Below are positions 33,230-45,562 of a stretch of DNA of 64,000 nt, piece by piece. The translations under genes were made by a program, and so were the position numbers. Numbering within the stretch: position 1 is the stretch's first letter; the number at the start of each line of letters is the position of its first letter. Source of the DNA: Alentia gelatinosa (taxonomy: Eukaryota > Annelida > Polychaeta > Phyllodocida > Polynoidae); the NCBI GenBank assembly GCA_950022655.1, contig OX465580.1, positions 96,986,797 through 97,050,796 on the forward strand. The letters are read 5' to 3'. Under the pieces are notes generated by a model. That model made no database searches. It was not told the origin of the DNA and worked only from the letters and a program-made list of their open reading frames with translations.

Positions 33230-35131
33230 CTACAGTCCTCCTTTGTTTTCCGGTTCACTCTGAGAGGCAACCATCAACGCAGGCAGACTACGAGGTGTTT
33301 CCACCGTAGTAACGTTCCGGGCTTCTGGACAATCTGGAGAGATATGTCCCATTTTGTTGCACCGCCAACAACGTCGGACATCCAGCTGGTTTTTCTCCAC
33401 CTGATTCAGTCTTTCGTTGATTTTGGTCAACAACTTCATAACCTCTGAGGAATTACCTTCAGGATCAGTGGTTATTGGTTTTGCCTCTGCCACAGAAGGT
33501 ACATCGCTGTTCCTTCCAAAGCTAGGGGTTCGACCTCTTCCACGTCCCCGTCTATTGAAACCTCCTCTTCCGAGTACCATGGAGCGGACATTAGAGAGTA
33601 TATCCTCTATTTCTGCTTCCTGACACTCGTAGGTATCTTCCTCTACTTGTGACCAAGTAGAACCCACTATGTTAACCCGGGAAGTTTTTCCTGGATTAGC
33701 ATATTTTCCGAATAGTATACACCGTTGTCCATAGGCATCTACTATTCGCAACACCTGCATGAAGTTCATACCGGGCTCCCATTTAGAGATGACCTCCGCT
33801 CTCACGTCATCATCTCGAAGTCCTTTTACAAACTGAGTTTGTAGATCTTCATGCAGCGCAGGAGAATCTAATCCCGTCCCTGGGTAAACCTCTAACAACA
33901 TTTGTTGCAAAGCTAGCCCATAGGCACAAGTTGTCTCCTCTTTACCCTGGATCCTCTTTAGAAAAGTGGATCGGGGGTTCAGTGTTACCAACTGACCACA
34001 GTAGTATGAGGCTACTTCCACTAGCTCATCCCATTCCGTAACACCGGAACGGCGAAAAGCACGAAGTGCAGCTTCTCCGGGTCCATCTCGCAACGCTCTT
34101 TTGAGGTACGGCAATGCATCGACTTTATTCCAGCCATTACATTGTATATCCTCACAAAATCCCGCGAACCAGTGTTCCCACTCCATTCCTTTCCCGTAAG
34201 GTTTTGGAATGACAGCGTTCTTTCTGGCTGCGTTCTCTGGGCGCATCATCGGAACCTTGTCAGCTCTCGCCATTGACAAGTTAAAGATCCGATCTTGTTC
34301 CCGGACTTGGTTGAACGAGTTGAACCCTAGTTCAGCTATGGCTTTACTAGTTCGTTCGGAACTCGGAGAACCCATTCTTGACTCAGAGGGTAGCCGGAAG
34401 CTAACCAAAGGAGTCTTCACACCCTTTGTTCCAGATATGAATCTGTTAGGGGTCTTCTCTAGATCTTCTACTCTCCCTGGTGGGGAATATAGATGATCTC
34501 TCACATTACTCCAGCCAGCTTGTGACATAGGCATCCGTTGGGATGATTCTGTCTCCGCTAGTCGAACTTGGTCCTTCATGTATTGTACATGTTGGTCCAA
34601 TCGCTCGATTTTCTCTAGAGTCTCAATCTCGCGAACCGAGAGTTCTTCCAAGTTATGGTGCCTTTGGGCTACCTTCTCGGCGATCTCACGGTTTCGAGCT
34701 TCTAGTTCCCGACACATGTCTCTGGCTTCCCTTTCCCTATCAAACTCGGCTAAGAGTTCGGGTCCAAGGAAACCTACCGGAACTTCATTGGAAGGTACCC
34801 TTAAGGTATCTTTCGACCTATTCCGGGGAGTATTAGACTCTTCGGGACTATCTGTCTGAGACCCAATTTTACTGAGTCCCTCCAGATCCCTTGCGGGGCC
34901 ATGTCAGCTGTCGGCCGCCGGACTGAAACTCTTCAGGACCGTCGAACTCAGATTCTGAGCGGCGGTTCTCTTCCGAGATTTCTCCTTACCAGACTTCTGG
35001 GTTTCACCCCCTCCCTCTGGTTTTGGATACTTGTCGTCATTCCGGGCCGGAAGAGTTTGTTGAGAAGTTACCTCCCCATCTTCACTCTCCTGTTCAGCCT
35101 GAGATCTGGTTTTTATTCCAGATCCGTGCAT
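33230..35131 (-). pseudogene. Gag of the Gypsy element
   Basis: Structural protein that forms the particle. The frame runs from ATG 35131 (MHGSGIKTRSQ) to TAG at 33230-33232, interrupted by one TGA at 34904-34906. Downstream of it is a Glu/Arg-rich coiled segment (REREARDMCRELEARNREI), then the capsid-like region (WEHWFAGFCEDIQCNGWN), and near the C-terminus a CCHC zinc knuckle CWRCNKMGHISPDC (about 33329-33370) that binds RNA. A Gly/Arg patch (GRGGFNRRGRGRGR) precedes it. About 630 codons is somewhat long for Gypsy gag. The single stop could be a mutation; readthrough cannot be excluded. Confidence 0.88.
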
Positions 35132-35164
35132 TTACCGAGAATCCCGGGTTGTGCAAGCAACCTG

Positions 35165-35184
35165 GGATCCTGGTCACGGCACCA
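35165..35184 (-). other. Primer binding site, tRNA-His type
   Basis: On the minus strand TGGTGCCGTGACCAGGATCC begins one base after the 5' LTR. It starts with TGG (complement of CCA). From memory it complements the 3' end of animal tRNA-His at all but about one base. Confidence 0.75.
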
Positions 35185-35185
35185 G

Positions 35186-35716
35186 TGTCGTGGTCGCCGC
35201 CTGTCTAGCAGGTTGGATGACCCCAATCCAGAACGCTAGTTCCAGGCAGGATCCCACCCTACGCACTCACGTAGGTTGGTTCGGTTTTCGGTTAGTTTGC
35301 ACAGACCTAATCACACACAACACAACAACGTCATTTAATAAACAGGGATGTTTATTAATCACTTACTTCCCGGATAGATCTGGAAGATCTTCCCCACAAG
35401 TACAGTACCCTAGCACATGGGTGCTAGGTAATGCTGGATAGGCTAATCCGGAAGATTCGCCTAACCACCAGGAAGGTTACGAGAACCCGCCTGCAAAGTG
35501 AGGGCCCAAGGGTCAGTTCCGTAGAAGAGACGCGCGAGGACAGCCTGTCAACCTACTGTGAACGCTGAGTATATATACTAAGCGTTACGTAATCCCAGTC
35601 TCCGCCGCGCCACTCTCGTGTGCGGCGTTGCCCGGAATCACTACACAGTAAGGATCGGCATATCGCGCCACCTTCCGTGAAACAAACGAACACTGCTGGA
35701 TTCCCGTCCCACTACA
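35186..35716 (-). repeat. 5' LTR of the Gypsy element
   Basis: 531 bp, TGTCGTGG to CACTACA on the plus strand, matching 23489-24022 with about 15 substitutions. A 2-bp deletion lies beside the TATA-like site (GAGTATATATACT). Confidence 0.92.
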
Positions 35717-35720
35717 ATGG
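35717..35720. repeat. Target-site duplication of the Gypsy element, right copy
   Basis: ATGG immediately after the LTR end, equal to 23485-23488. Confidence 0.8.
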
Positions 35721-35929
35721 CGTAAACATTGTCACAAACGTCAGTTTACGAGGGCGTTTTGGCTGTAATTATTGCCAGCGACGGCAAACACGTAAACATA
35801 TCTTTTTGGGTCTACAGACGTCCCTGCAGATACACCACCTATGTTTGACCTTAACTGTAGTAAACAGTGGTAAACATTAATCATGGCCAGACAAAAAAAA
35901 TAACACTGGCTGGCTACCACCTGGCCACC

Positions 35930-36245
35930 CGGCGGCCTGTCCCCTGCTTATCCCCCGCCTACCCTCTGCCTACCCCCAGCCTACCGCCCCCTACCACCCC
36001 CCCCCCCCCCCCCCCCCCAGTCACCCTCTCAGCCTCCCTTTTGTGTGTGTGGACGGATGACCCCAAGTCTCCTGCCTACATAGATTATTAGAGTATTGTT
36101 TATGGATGGGCGGGTGCATGGCTCTGTGCAGACGGGTGTGAAAGCAGCGGACCTGAAAGTGGCGTTGGCAGCAGAGGCGTTGGTGGTGGCAGTTGTGGCT
36201 TTGGCGTTGGCGGCGGCTATGTGGCGGCAGTTGCGGTGGTAGGAT
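35930..36245. repeat. Low-complexity CCTACC/poly-C and GGCGTT tracts
   Basis: Degenerate CCTACCCC repeats end in a poly-C run of about 22 bases (35997-36018). They are followed at 36140-36242 by a TGGCGGCGTTGG-type repeat. These give spurious Pro- or Ala/Val-rich frames. Confidence 0.75.
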
Positions 36246-38936
36246 GAGATCTAACCAGACCTTGTGTTATATATACAAATTTTTGTTGGTTTACATGTTT
36301 ATCTCACGCCTGGTATTATTTCCTCCATAGACGTAACATTTGGAACTCGTATCCAACGTCCCTGAGATATTCAGGAAAAATATCTATCTCACAAATGTTA
36401 GACAATTAGTCAATATGAGGGGTGTGGTAAATTCAGAAACACATTCAAGTTTTGGGGTCAGACCTCAATTCCATCTCGTTTGAATCGTTATATAATCGCT
36501 GCGGCTTTGCCTAGTGAATTACTACGCTATTCAAACTTGACCAGATACGAGTTCTGACTCTATACAAATACTTTAATATGTTTCCATTATAGTATTTGAC
36601 CATTAATCCTTGTGTTCACTGGTCTGACTCCATCCTCTGGTGGCGGGAACGGTTATGTAGCCAATAATTTTCTGGGCCACAGGCACGGAAAAGGCGCTGC
36701 GTCCCGCCGAGATAGATTCATATATTGTTTTAACCATATTTACATATTTGCCTGATTCACATATATTGAATCAATCATTTTAAAAGCAAGTACAGTGACC
36801 TATGTTTTGTCAGTATTCCAATGTCTAGTTTTACGCATTCTCTATATTCTGTGAAAGTCTGAAGAAAATATCATTGGTTTTACTATGTTAAAATTAACTT
36901 CATATTAGATTTTTTTTTATATCATGTCTTCAAAATAAGACGTTCGTTTTCAATCGGTTCAGCAATCTGTCATATGGGAATCCAATCTAAGATCAGATTA
37001 GTTTATTGATAATTCATTTCTGAAAGCTTAGGTAATTCTATTGGGGGCGGGGGGGGGGGGGGTTCACATAAGTACTGGATGCCTGAAGCTCTGTTCAACC
37101 TACACATGATGTATACTTTCAACAAGTCAAAGCGATAGCATTCAGAGACTATTTTAAAAAGGAGGTCCAAAGGTTCAGTTCCCCTAATAGAAACTCGTAC
37201 TTGGTCTCTCTACTTCGATCGGAAGTCACTAAAACTTCTTTTCTTTGCCTGGGTCATGCCTGCCATCAGGTTCAACGAAGCGCTATGCATCCAACTTCCG
37301 GTTACAATTTCCTTGTCCTCCCTGATTGGTCAACAATCCATCAATCCGCACGTGACCTGTCACATGGCTGCGCGCGCAGCATCTCTAGGCCCACACGGAG
37401 GCTGCGTGGTCATTACACAGAGCGAGTGGCTTGCTGGCCTCTCTGCCTCAGAAGGAGAGATGGAAGGAACAGCGGGGCACGAAACTGTTCTATATTTTTT
37501 ACTCGTATTTCTTTCTACTCCACTTGCTTTTTACATCGATGAGTGTGAGCAAGGTAACAGTTGTATTGGGTATGTTGCGTTCGTTGCAGCCGAAGCCATC
37601 AAGGATGGATAAAGCGAGCATCAGTGTAAAAGATGGCACGATGTTTCTGTCCCTGGTATGATCGATAGTCTATGGACGTATTCTCGGGTCGTAGACCCGG
37701 GAGAGTTACTTGTCCACTAGATAGTCGTCAAACCTAACCCTTGCCAAACCCAGCTCTTTACCAGAAATTCCCACTTCACAGCCTAGTCAAAATGTTGTAA
37801 AAATAGTTTTATTGGACCTCAGAATATACGAAACTGAATTACTGCATCGTCACTGCGTCGGAAGCTTGAATAAATTCAGTGTCGTAATGTGTCGAAATGG
37901 TTATCACAACACATCGGGACCTCAGTGGGTTCCTGGATTTACCCTTCCTATATATCTCTGTCCCTCTCTACCTGTCTTTCTCTATCTTTCGCCCCTATAC
38001 CTCCGCCACTGGTCGTCTCTGAAACCCTTGAAAGCCTGAGCCGGCGGATAATATCAGAGAATGACCCCGCGGAGACGACACAGCACCTCGGGCCGTGTCG
38101 TTAAATCTGCCCCGGACGCGGGCGGATGGTGTGCCGGATTTGGAATATAGCGTATAGCTCGGCTTTACTCGACCGAAACAGATCAAAACTTAATCACATG
38201 GGAGTCCCGCGCCCGGAAGGCGATCCGCCAAGCATCCATCACTCCAATTGGCAAGTCTGCTAAAGAAACGTCGCTATTTTCTCGGCTGGCCGTTAAAGTC
38301 CAATCTTTTTTCTGTAATATAAGGTCAGCGGGGGCATCCCGTGGAAGATTGGACATATTCAATCGATAGCTTTTCTTTCTTCCCACTCCGACTTCTCTAC
38401 AACGTATTTTTCAGTATTTTACATCCCCTCTTGTCAAATGGGTTGGCATCTTGTTATGGTCCTGTGTTAATAGGTTCTCCACCGCGTGAAATTCAAGTAC
38501 ATGATTGGAAGCATCAGTGACAAATGAATGTGATGGGCAAACCGAGTGTTCGTTACTGCTTGTCAATGATAGCGAACCGTGCGTATGAATAATCGTCTGA
38601 TTCCCGGACCAGACGACTTTTCTACATAATTAAATCTAGTGGTATCCAACGAGGAGGAAGGAAAAATTATTGGTCCGCCGAGTACAAGCAATCCGCCTGG
38701 GGATCAAGCCATGGGTCAGGCAAGTTTGAGTCATTCATGTTGAATAGGATGACGCATAGAAAATGTGGCATTGTTCCATGAGACCAATATAATAGGTGGA
38801 GCTTTCTTGGAGAGCAAGACATAGAGAAACATTACACCCCCTTAATATCATTTAAGGTAGCAACATAAAATACAGTATGGTGGGCATTTGTCTTTTACTG
38901 TTTCATTTAATTGATATTTACGCATTTATATATAAT
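36246..38936. other. Intergenic; possible promoter near 37300
   Basis: No recognised coding family. A poly-G run lies at about 37047-37062. At 37290-37380, AACTTCCGGTT (ETS-like), GATTGGTC (inverted CCAAT) and CACGTGAC (E-box) cluster just before ATGGCTGCGCGCGCAGC. An open frame of about 80 codons starts there, ends in a hydrophobic segment and runs to 37612. It could be a first exon; evidence is motif clustering only. Confidence 0.22.
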
Positions 38937-39190
38937 ATTTATCCTACCCCTAATATTTATCCTACCCCTAATAAAAAACGCCATAGGCTTAACATGGGGT
39001 TTGTTTATGTCACGGGTGTGATTGAAAAAATATGGAAACGGGGTAGGATAAAATCTAGACGCCACTCGTTTGAGTTTGAGCTTATTTATGCCACTCATTT
39101 TGTTGGCTCCGTAATGTCACTCGTCTTCGACTCGTAAAATTATAGAGCCAAAAAAATGTGTGGCATAAATAAACTCAGACTCATACTCGT
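38937..39190. repeat. TTATCCTACCCC repeat, copy a
   Basis: TTTATCCTACCCCTAATA (duplicated in tandem at 38938-38972) is matched inverted by GGGGTAGGATAAAA at 39041-39054. After it, 39062-39108 and 39140-39185 form a second inverted pair around GAGCTTATTTATGCCACTC. Copy b at 46448-46690 shares the outer motif, the CCATAGGCTTAA core and the downstream TGCCACTC and TTTTGGCTCCG segments. It is a non-autonomous element family with no coding capacity. Confidence 0.7.
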
Positions 39191-39665
39191 CACGTCTCTT
39201 CATAATATTCATAGATATACATTGTTTATATGAATACATACCTGTTATGCACCTATGCCTGTCATAAGGTAACAATATTGGTAAATTGAAGAGCGTATAC
39301 TGTCTACCGTATTTTGCCTGGCCAGATGCTGCCTCTGAAACTATAATGGGGAGCTCTTTATACCACTCCCAACTTCCGGAGTTGGTTCTCCAGATAACAA
39401 AAAGATGTGAATGTGTTTGTAGAAATACAGGTAGAAGTTCCAGCAATTTGGGTGTTGCACGAGCATCGCCAATGGCAAGATGGAATGATGGGATGGCGAG
39501 CGCCTCCTGATAGCGGACAGACACACGTGAAGCATACACAAAGTCTCTCTTACAGGTGATAAGACCTGGGTGGACGGCTACCACCAAGCAATCTGGCAGG
39601 TAATTTAGACTTACACCTTTCCGGCTGTCCAACATCGAGCCCTTCATAATACGGAGGTTGTACAC
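39117..39665 (-). other. Unassigned 182-codon open frame
   Basis: Longest unexplained frame in the intergenic part, ATG at 39665, ending inside the repeat at 39117. It has no recognised domain; the composition is mixed hydrophobic with no repeats. The 3' end lies in repeat DNA and an opposing frame overlaps it. I lean towards chance, but a conserved exon is possible. Confidence 0.15.
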
Positions 39666-42600
39666 GTGTAGCCTGCTGTCATCACAGGTTGACAGCTGCT
39701 ACCGACACACTGACAGCGGGTGACAGCACCCGGCTTCCACACTAAGGGCAGGGCAACCTCTCGCCTCACCTTTCTGTCACTAGAGTAGGCTACCCAACTA
39801 CCATGTCACGACCCGCCTACCAGGAAGCTGGCGAACTAATTGATAACTGAAAAAAGTAGCGAACAGAAGTGCCATGGGCGTCGCTCCTTCTCTGACTGGC
39901 GTTTCGAGAGAAGGGGAAGGACCTAATGAAATTATGTGAAAGAAAGATTATGGGTTGCTCGCCCCTGGCTGCGCTGCTTGAGAGGACTTCAATCGTGTGT
40001 GTGTGAAATTACCATAACTAGGAATGACACAAGGTTGATCTGGCTATGAACTTTGACGTGGGATGAGTGGGTTGAGAGACCGTGATTTTACCTCTACTCT
40101 CTGTACAGATTATTTATTTTTACTTTTAAATTATCGGTACAGCCTATATAAGAGGCCTATACAGAGGAGACTGAATTCCCGTTCAGAAAACATCCCAAGA
40201 TGATCAAATGTGGCTATGAAATCGGCATGATGCCACCGTATGTACATAAAGCCCAACAGGAAAATAGATACAAAGAGCACTGCCTCGCATGACACATTGT
40301 CACGTCCCCATGAATCTCCAAGGAATGAAGAATCATGAATCCAACCAATCTTTGACATAAACAGCAAATAGATCAAAGGTTATTCTGGGTAACCAACAAG
40401 GATAGAAATAAGTGATGATGTTTAGAGCCACCTTAAAGTGGTATGTAAGAGAATGTAAATTTAAGAGAACGATAAAGCACTGAGGAGGCTACATGGTGAT
40501 CAAAACTTCAAAGTTTGTTTATGTATGGATTCCCGCAAATGTGGCGAATGTATCTTCTATCAGTGTGGCGGGTAACCTAAATATATTTCAAGGTCAATAA
40601 GGTCACAAACATCTACAAGAGATAGACACATACACCTACACCCATACCCAAACCCATACACAAACGCGCATACAAGAATAGCTGCTCTCATCCCAAAATA
40701 TCACCGCTTCGATATGAAAATAAAATATTTATCTGTCATACCAGTGCTAGTAACATATGATAAGCACAGGAAACATAGGCAAATTTGGAAGCAACAATAT
40801 TTTCTAATGAAAGTGTAAATGTAACTAAAACGATGAGATAAGTAAAACGTTGAGCTGTAGACCTCGATGTAGTTTTGTTATTTTATCATCTTTTTGTGGG
40901 GGATCATAAGTATGTACGTCATTTTTCCAGTAGAACCACGCAAACATATACAGTTAATCCATAGTTTTCCAACTTGTTGAAATTGAGAATATCCAATGTA
41001 ATTGTAAACACAATAAAGAGGTTTGCCTATATATGTTCTTTAAAATGCACAACACTAAACACGATAGAAATATGTAGACCCCTCATTAAAGTAAAATTAA
41101 TGAGAAAAATATCTATGAACTACATTCAGTGTTCATAGAAAACAGCAGCTGTCATGTGTGCCCTCGGAAGGAATGCAGTTGAAATATTGCTAATGTCACG
41201 CACGTCCTCTCCAATAAATAGTACAGCGTTTATCCTTCGACAAAGGTCTTTTGCATGGCTTATCAGTTGTATTGCAAGATCACTGAGGGTTTATTATGCT
41301 CACTTATATCAATATACATTTGCTTACTTCCCCTTAAAATACTTAGGGGTGATTTATCTTATTGCATGCTTCCTCTTTGCCCCATAGGAGAAAAATAAAA
41401 GTATATAGTCAAGCAGAGTTGACGCCACTGTGACTAGAAATGACCAAGGACTATACATCAGTAATACTCCTTGTCATATCATTCATTATCTCCAGTTTCC
41501 CCTGGGTATCTGGAACAGTTAACAGAACAGGTTTCAGAAATATGTTACAAGGGACGTCGCACTATATTGAATCTAATATGTTTATACCTTCTTGGAAGTT
41601 AACAGATAACGATATAGATGTCATACTACACCACACTACCTCACATTGTACTATATTACACCACCTCACACCACACCACCTTATGTTACACCATACCATG
41701 GTATCTCAACATCAAATTACACCATCCCACACTACACTTTTCGTGGAATTATGATGTGTCTTGCTGACAAGTGTCACTGGTAAAATGGCTATAAATAGAA
41801 TCGGAAAATCAGCGATGAGGGGCGCGCACCATTTACTTCAAAAATTTCAAAGGTAAAGCTAAAATATCCAATTACATCGATCTCATGCAAAAACAGCCAT
41901 CTATGATCTACGTTGAAACGCTGCCAGGCGGAATAGGTTAGTCAAATCTATCCAGATAGGAGGTTGCACCCGTACCAAGGTCTCTATAAATCAATGCATA
42001 TGATTATTATATGCACATAACGCATGCATATGAACTGTCACTAATAACGACTCATAGATTAGATGACACAAGCTAGTATACTTGTTGTATAACAGTTATT
42101 TAACTTGAGGAAAGACTATAAGCCGAAACGTTGGTAAATAATTGTTGAATGTAACTCCAATTACAATAAAGGCCTCTCAAACGAACTTGGCGGAATAGGG
42201 GTTGTATGTAAAAATCATGGACTTAGATAATGAGATGATGTTATTTCCAATAACTGGAGAACATTGAACAGGTACACATTTTACTGAAAACAATGTGAAA
42301 ATGGACATAAATGGATCAATAGAAGACTTTATAATCTCAGAGTAATCTGATACTCTTATCAGGGAAAATAAATAGGTTATAGCTTCTTCAATTAATCTTT
42401 TTTAGCAACAAACAGGAAGATAGTAAATATATTGTTTAGATAGTCCAGCAATGTAACCATCATAATTATATTTGCCATTGCAATGCCGAATCTTGTTATT
42501 CTGTGTGATATCACCAGCTGATATTTGGGCGAAGCTTAATCAAACACACATTTCCGACATTAATGGTTTCTGTTTAAACAACCCATTCAAAGTTAAATCA

Positions 42601-43630
42601 TATGGATTGCATTATACAAATATTTTACCTGTGTCAATAGGGTCTAATTCTGTGAGGTTACCATTAGCATTTATGTTCCGAGTTAGCAGGCAAAATGGAT
42701 AGAAGAGTGTCATAACTGAAGGGCTCACATGATGCACACGTAACAGCCACAAGCATCTCCCATTGGCTGAAGGGAAAACATTTAAAAGACAAGACCAACA
42801 TCCTCCTTCTACAACTTTCTTAACGTGATATCTGAAGTGTGGATATTCAGAGACTAAATACACCGCTGGCCGGTCGATTGATAGGTCAGAGAAGGGGACG
42901 TTGGTTTTCCTCCTCTTATCTTACCTGTTTTACATGTTATTGTATTTGGCTGTGCCTTGATAAGTATTGGTTCACCACTGGTTAGGGCCACTGGTGGGTC
43001 ATTGAGCGGAGCAGTGCGAAACACACCATACAGCACATGCCGTGGCATCGCCACACACACTACCTCACTTGACCTTCACTCTTCACCCACCGCACATACG
43101 ACAATTTTATCACCACAAAAAGAATAAAATATTATTTCCCAACTTACTCTCATCTCATTTCGCGCTGCGCAATAGCATAATGACCATATAAAAGAGGTTG
43201 TATACAGGTCACATAATCTTAGGTACTTGTCATTTGCATTGGACTTTGCCTTGATATATATTACAATTTAAATTTGTTTATGTACGGGTCGTATATTTTT
43301 GATGAACATGCTGCATAAATGCCTCATCCCGTACAAACCATAAATTATATTTACGATCTCGTTTTGTAGCGTGTACAGCATGATCAGATGGTTCTTATAT
43401 ATAAGTACGGGTTACATACGGTTCTACATGTACATGCTGTCTACTTCGATCTGTGCTTTGGTGTGCACTACATTCTAAATGATGACGAAAGCGGGACTCG
43501 TATATTTCTCGTACTTTTCGCTATTGATCGCCCAAAATCTCTCACAGTCGCTCTCCAATCTCAGGGGATCTCAGCTTGCTATGGTTACTGTTAAAGAACA
43601 CCCCCTACATTCCACGAGTTTCAAGAAATA
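39666..43630. other. Intergenic with minor repeats
   Basis: No gene is recognised. A degenerate CACCACACTACAC repeat lies at about 41625-41735. At 42103-42180 a stretch with GCCGAAACGTTGG and a downstream AATAAA resembles the 3' tails common to Penelope-like and other retroelements, too short to assign. Confidence 0.4.
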
Positions 43631-43639
43631 CATTGACGG

Positions 43640-43955
43640 GCTCTAAAAAATTCAGAATAGGGCATTTCGAATATACTTCAATTGCCTATCCATAATCTTC
43701 ATAAAGTAGCAAATATTCCTATATTAACCAACAGACGTTGATTCCGAATTAAAGATATATGTTTAAAATAGGTAGAGCCGCAAGGTTATCCTCTGAAAAA
43801 CCTTCTCACAACAGGATTATACCATGTCCCAGTTTTATATAAAAACTATGGTCAGGTGCCACCTACTACAATAAACACTAAGACCTCCCTAAAGCTCCCA
43901 ATTGTTGAGGAAATAAGAGAATATTTTCAGTCTAACCAAAGATTTTAACGAGTGT
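43640..43955 (+). pseudogene. Non-LTR retrotransposon RT C-terminal fragment
   Basis: Translation in shifting frames gives KIQNRAFRIYFNC, then VANIPILTNRR, FRIKDICLK, GRAARLSSEKPSHNRI and TSLKLPIVEEIREYF. This is the pattern at the C-terminus of many jockey/RTE-like reverse transcriptases (L-x-x-I-Q-N-R-A-x-R-I). Several stops and frameshifts interrupt it. The catalytic RT is absent, as in a typical 5'-truncated copy. Confidence 0.55.
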
Positions 43956-44290
43956 AAACGGTGGTGAACAGTTCAGGTAAGTGAGATGAAAGATGACAGT
44001 CCATAAGACACGTCAGCAATTGTAGCACTTTAGGGACGGCCGCCAATGGGAGAATTACATACTTAGGGGGTGGCTATTAGTAACTATGTACAGTTCTAGG
44101 GGACGTGGGCATAGTCCTCTGAACTCAAAATGCGAAGGTTTATCAGGTGATGTAATCTGTTATCCTTGATATTCTTATTTCTATCATTTAGAATGCAGAG
44201 GTATGATGTTACACCTAAAGTCTATGCAACTTTCAAGTTTATTGTTGAAATATTTCCTTTTGAAAAACAATTTTATAAATATCTGGAAAT

Positions 44291-44400
44291 GGTGCCTTAA
44301 AGCATCATCCGCCCACTGCCGGTTGTAATGCATTAAAGCATTATCCGCCCCATGCCAGTTGATGCGTTAAGGTATCATCTTCCCCTTGACGGTTGATGTA
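44291..44400. repeat. Three diverged tandem units of about 36 bp
   Basis: Units follow the pattern TTAAAGCATCATCCGCCC...GCCGGTTG..ATGC. They decay from first to third. Confidence 0.6.
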
Positions 44401-45128
44401 TAACAACTGAGCCAATAATTGCACTTAAATGAGTAGGTATTATGCATCGTAGACATTTCACCCTCGAAAACCAGTCGTGCTACTTATCGAGACTTGGGAA
44501 GAATCCATGCAAAGCAAAACCTCGATAATGCGAATAAAGGCCGATAACAGCGAAAGAGTACATCAAACCAAGCTTGATCTATGGGGCATAGTGTTTGCCT
44601 TTACCGTTCGCATAGGATGCAATTCATATTCGCTGACTGACCACAACGGCGTAATTGTTTTTATTGCATCCCCCTTGCCAACAATCGCCTGTGTTCATCT
44701 AAACACTGACTGGACAGACCATTGAGTCTGACAGCCCTCTCAATATATCCCTACATCCAGAATGATCTCCTTAGAGAATAGTTACATTGGGCTCATGTCC
44801 TACAAACATTGGCAGTGGAATGTATACTATAGTGTACTTTTAGAACGCTTATTTTTTTTATTTCTATTTTTATTCAAGAAAAAGAGCAACCATTTCTGGC
44901 TTAGTGGGCCAGTTCTTCCAATGGTGTTAATTACATATGATACAACAATACAATAGTTAAGCAAGTAATAAATAATAGGGAATATGGCATGATGCCAGGA
45001 ATTTGCTATGGTAACTGGGAACTAAAGTGCAGTGCTATCAATGAGTTAAATGAGATGATACTAATATTCACGGGTATTCAACCATTTAGTGTCTCCTTTA
45101 TCCGTCTTTCAAATTGTTGTATACTGTC

Positions 45129-45480
45129 TTATTGTTGAATATCTATACCTAGACCGTTCCAGACTTTTATTCCCCGATAAATTGGTGATTTCTCATACTT
45201 AGTCCCTTTATGACGCCTCATTTTTAAGAGGATTTTCTGATTACTTCTTGTGTTTCTAATAGTGTCATCAATGTAGGTTGGATCTGTTGAGCGTTTATAC
45301 ATCATTTTAACCAGTTGACGTTTGCGTCTCCAGGCTTTCGATATTTCCACATGCAATTCTGAGATCATTTGTGCTCTGTCTGTCCTTCCACCTCATTTGG
45401 ACAATTCTCAGGGCCTTATTTTGTAGTCTCTCTAGTTTCTGGAACTCCCTTATAACATGCTGCAATATCGTTCAGCCGAG
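45129..45480 (-). pseudogene. Non-LTR retrotransposon RT C-terminal fragment
   Basis: On the minus strand FQKLERLQNKALRIVQMRW (about 45440-45385) leads, after a frameshift near 45370, into an 79-codon frame with RRKRQLVKMMYKRSTDPTY, NTRSNQKILLKMRRHKG and YRGIKVWNGL. This order (LERLQNKALRI, then MYKR, NTR, S-x-x-R-G-x-K-x-W-N) is the usual end of invertebrate jockey/RTE-type RTs. It stops at 45129 with no catalytic domain upstream, so it is a truncated dead copy. Confidence 0.72.
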
Positions 45481-45525
45481 TATTAGTGGTTTTCAATTCC
45501 TTCCTCGTCATTTTTGATAGATTTT

Positions 45526-45562
45526 AAGGCGTGCTCAGGACTTGTAAGGCATGCTCAGGACT
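45526..45562. repeat. Two 20-bp tandem units
   Basis: AAGGCGTGCTCAGGACTTGT is followed by AAGGCATGCTCAGGACTTA. Confidence 0.7.

Larger units (their letters stand above)
23489..35716 (-). mobile_element. Complete Ty3/Gypsy LTR retrotransposon, 12.2 kb
   Basis: Two LTRs of 534 and 531 bp enclose, on the minus strand, PBS, gag, pol (protease, RT, RNase H, integrase), a long third frame and a polypurine tract. The LTRs differ at roughly 15 positions plus two small indels, about 3 percent, so insertion is fairly old. Order protease-RT-RNase H-integrase defines Ty3/Gypsy. Several in-frame stops, frameshifts and an integrase deletion make this copy defective. About 12 kb is long for the family because of the 3' third ORF. 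Confidence 0.93.

Noticed and set aside
23489..35716. Vertebrate-type endogenous retrovirus with env
   Set aside because: Pol motifs, 4-bp duplication and gene order are Ty3/Gypsy; the third ORF has no signal peptide, fusion peptide or membrane segment.
42103..42180. Hammerhead ribozyme suggested by CCGAAACGTTGG
   Set aside because: The matching CTGATGA core is absent (CTTGAGGA instead) and no consistent stems form.
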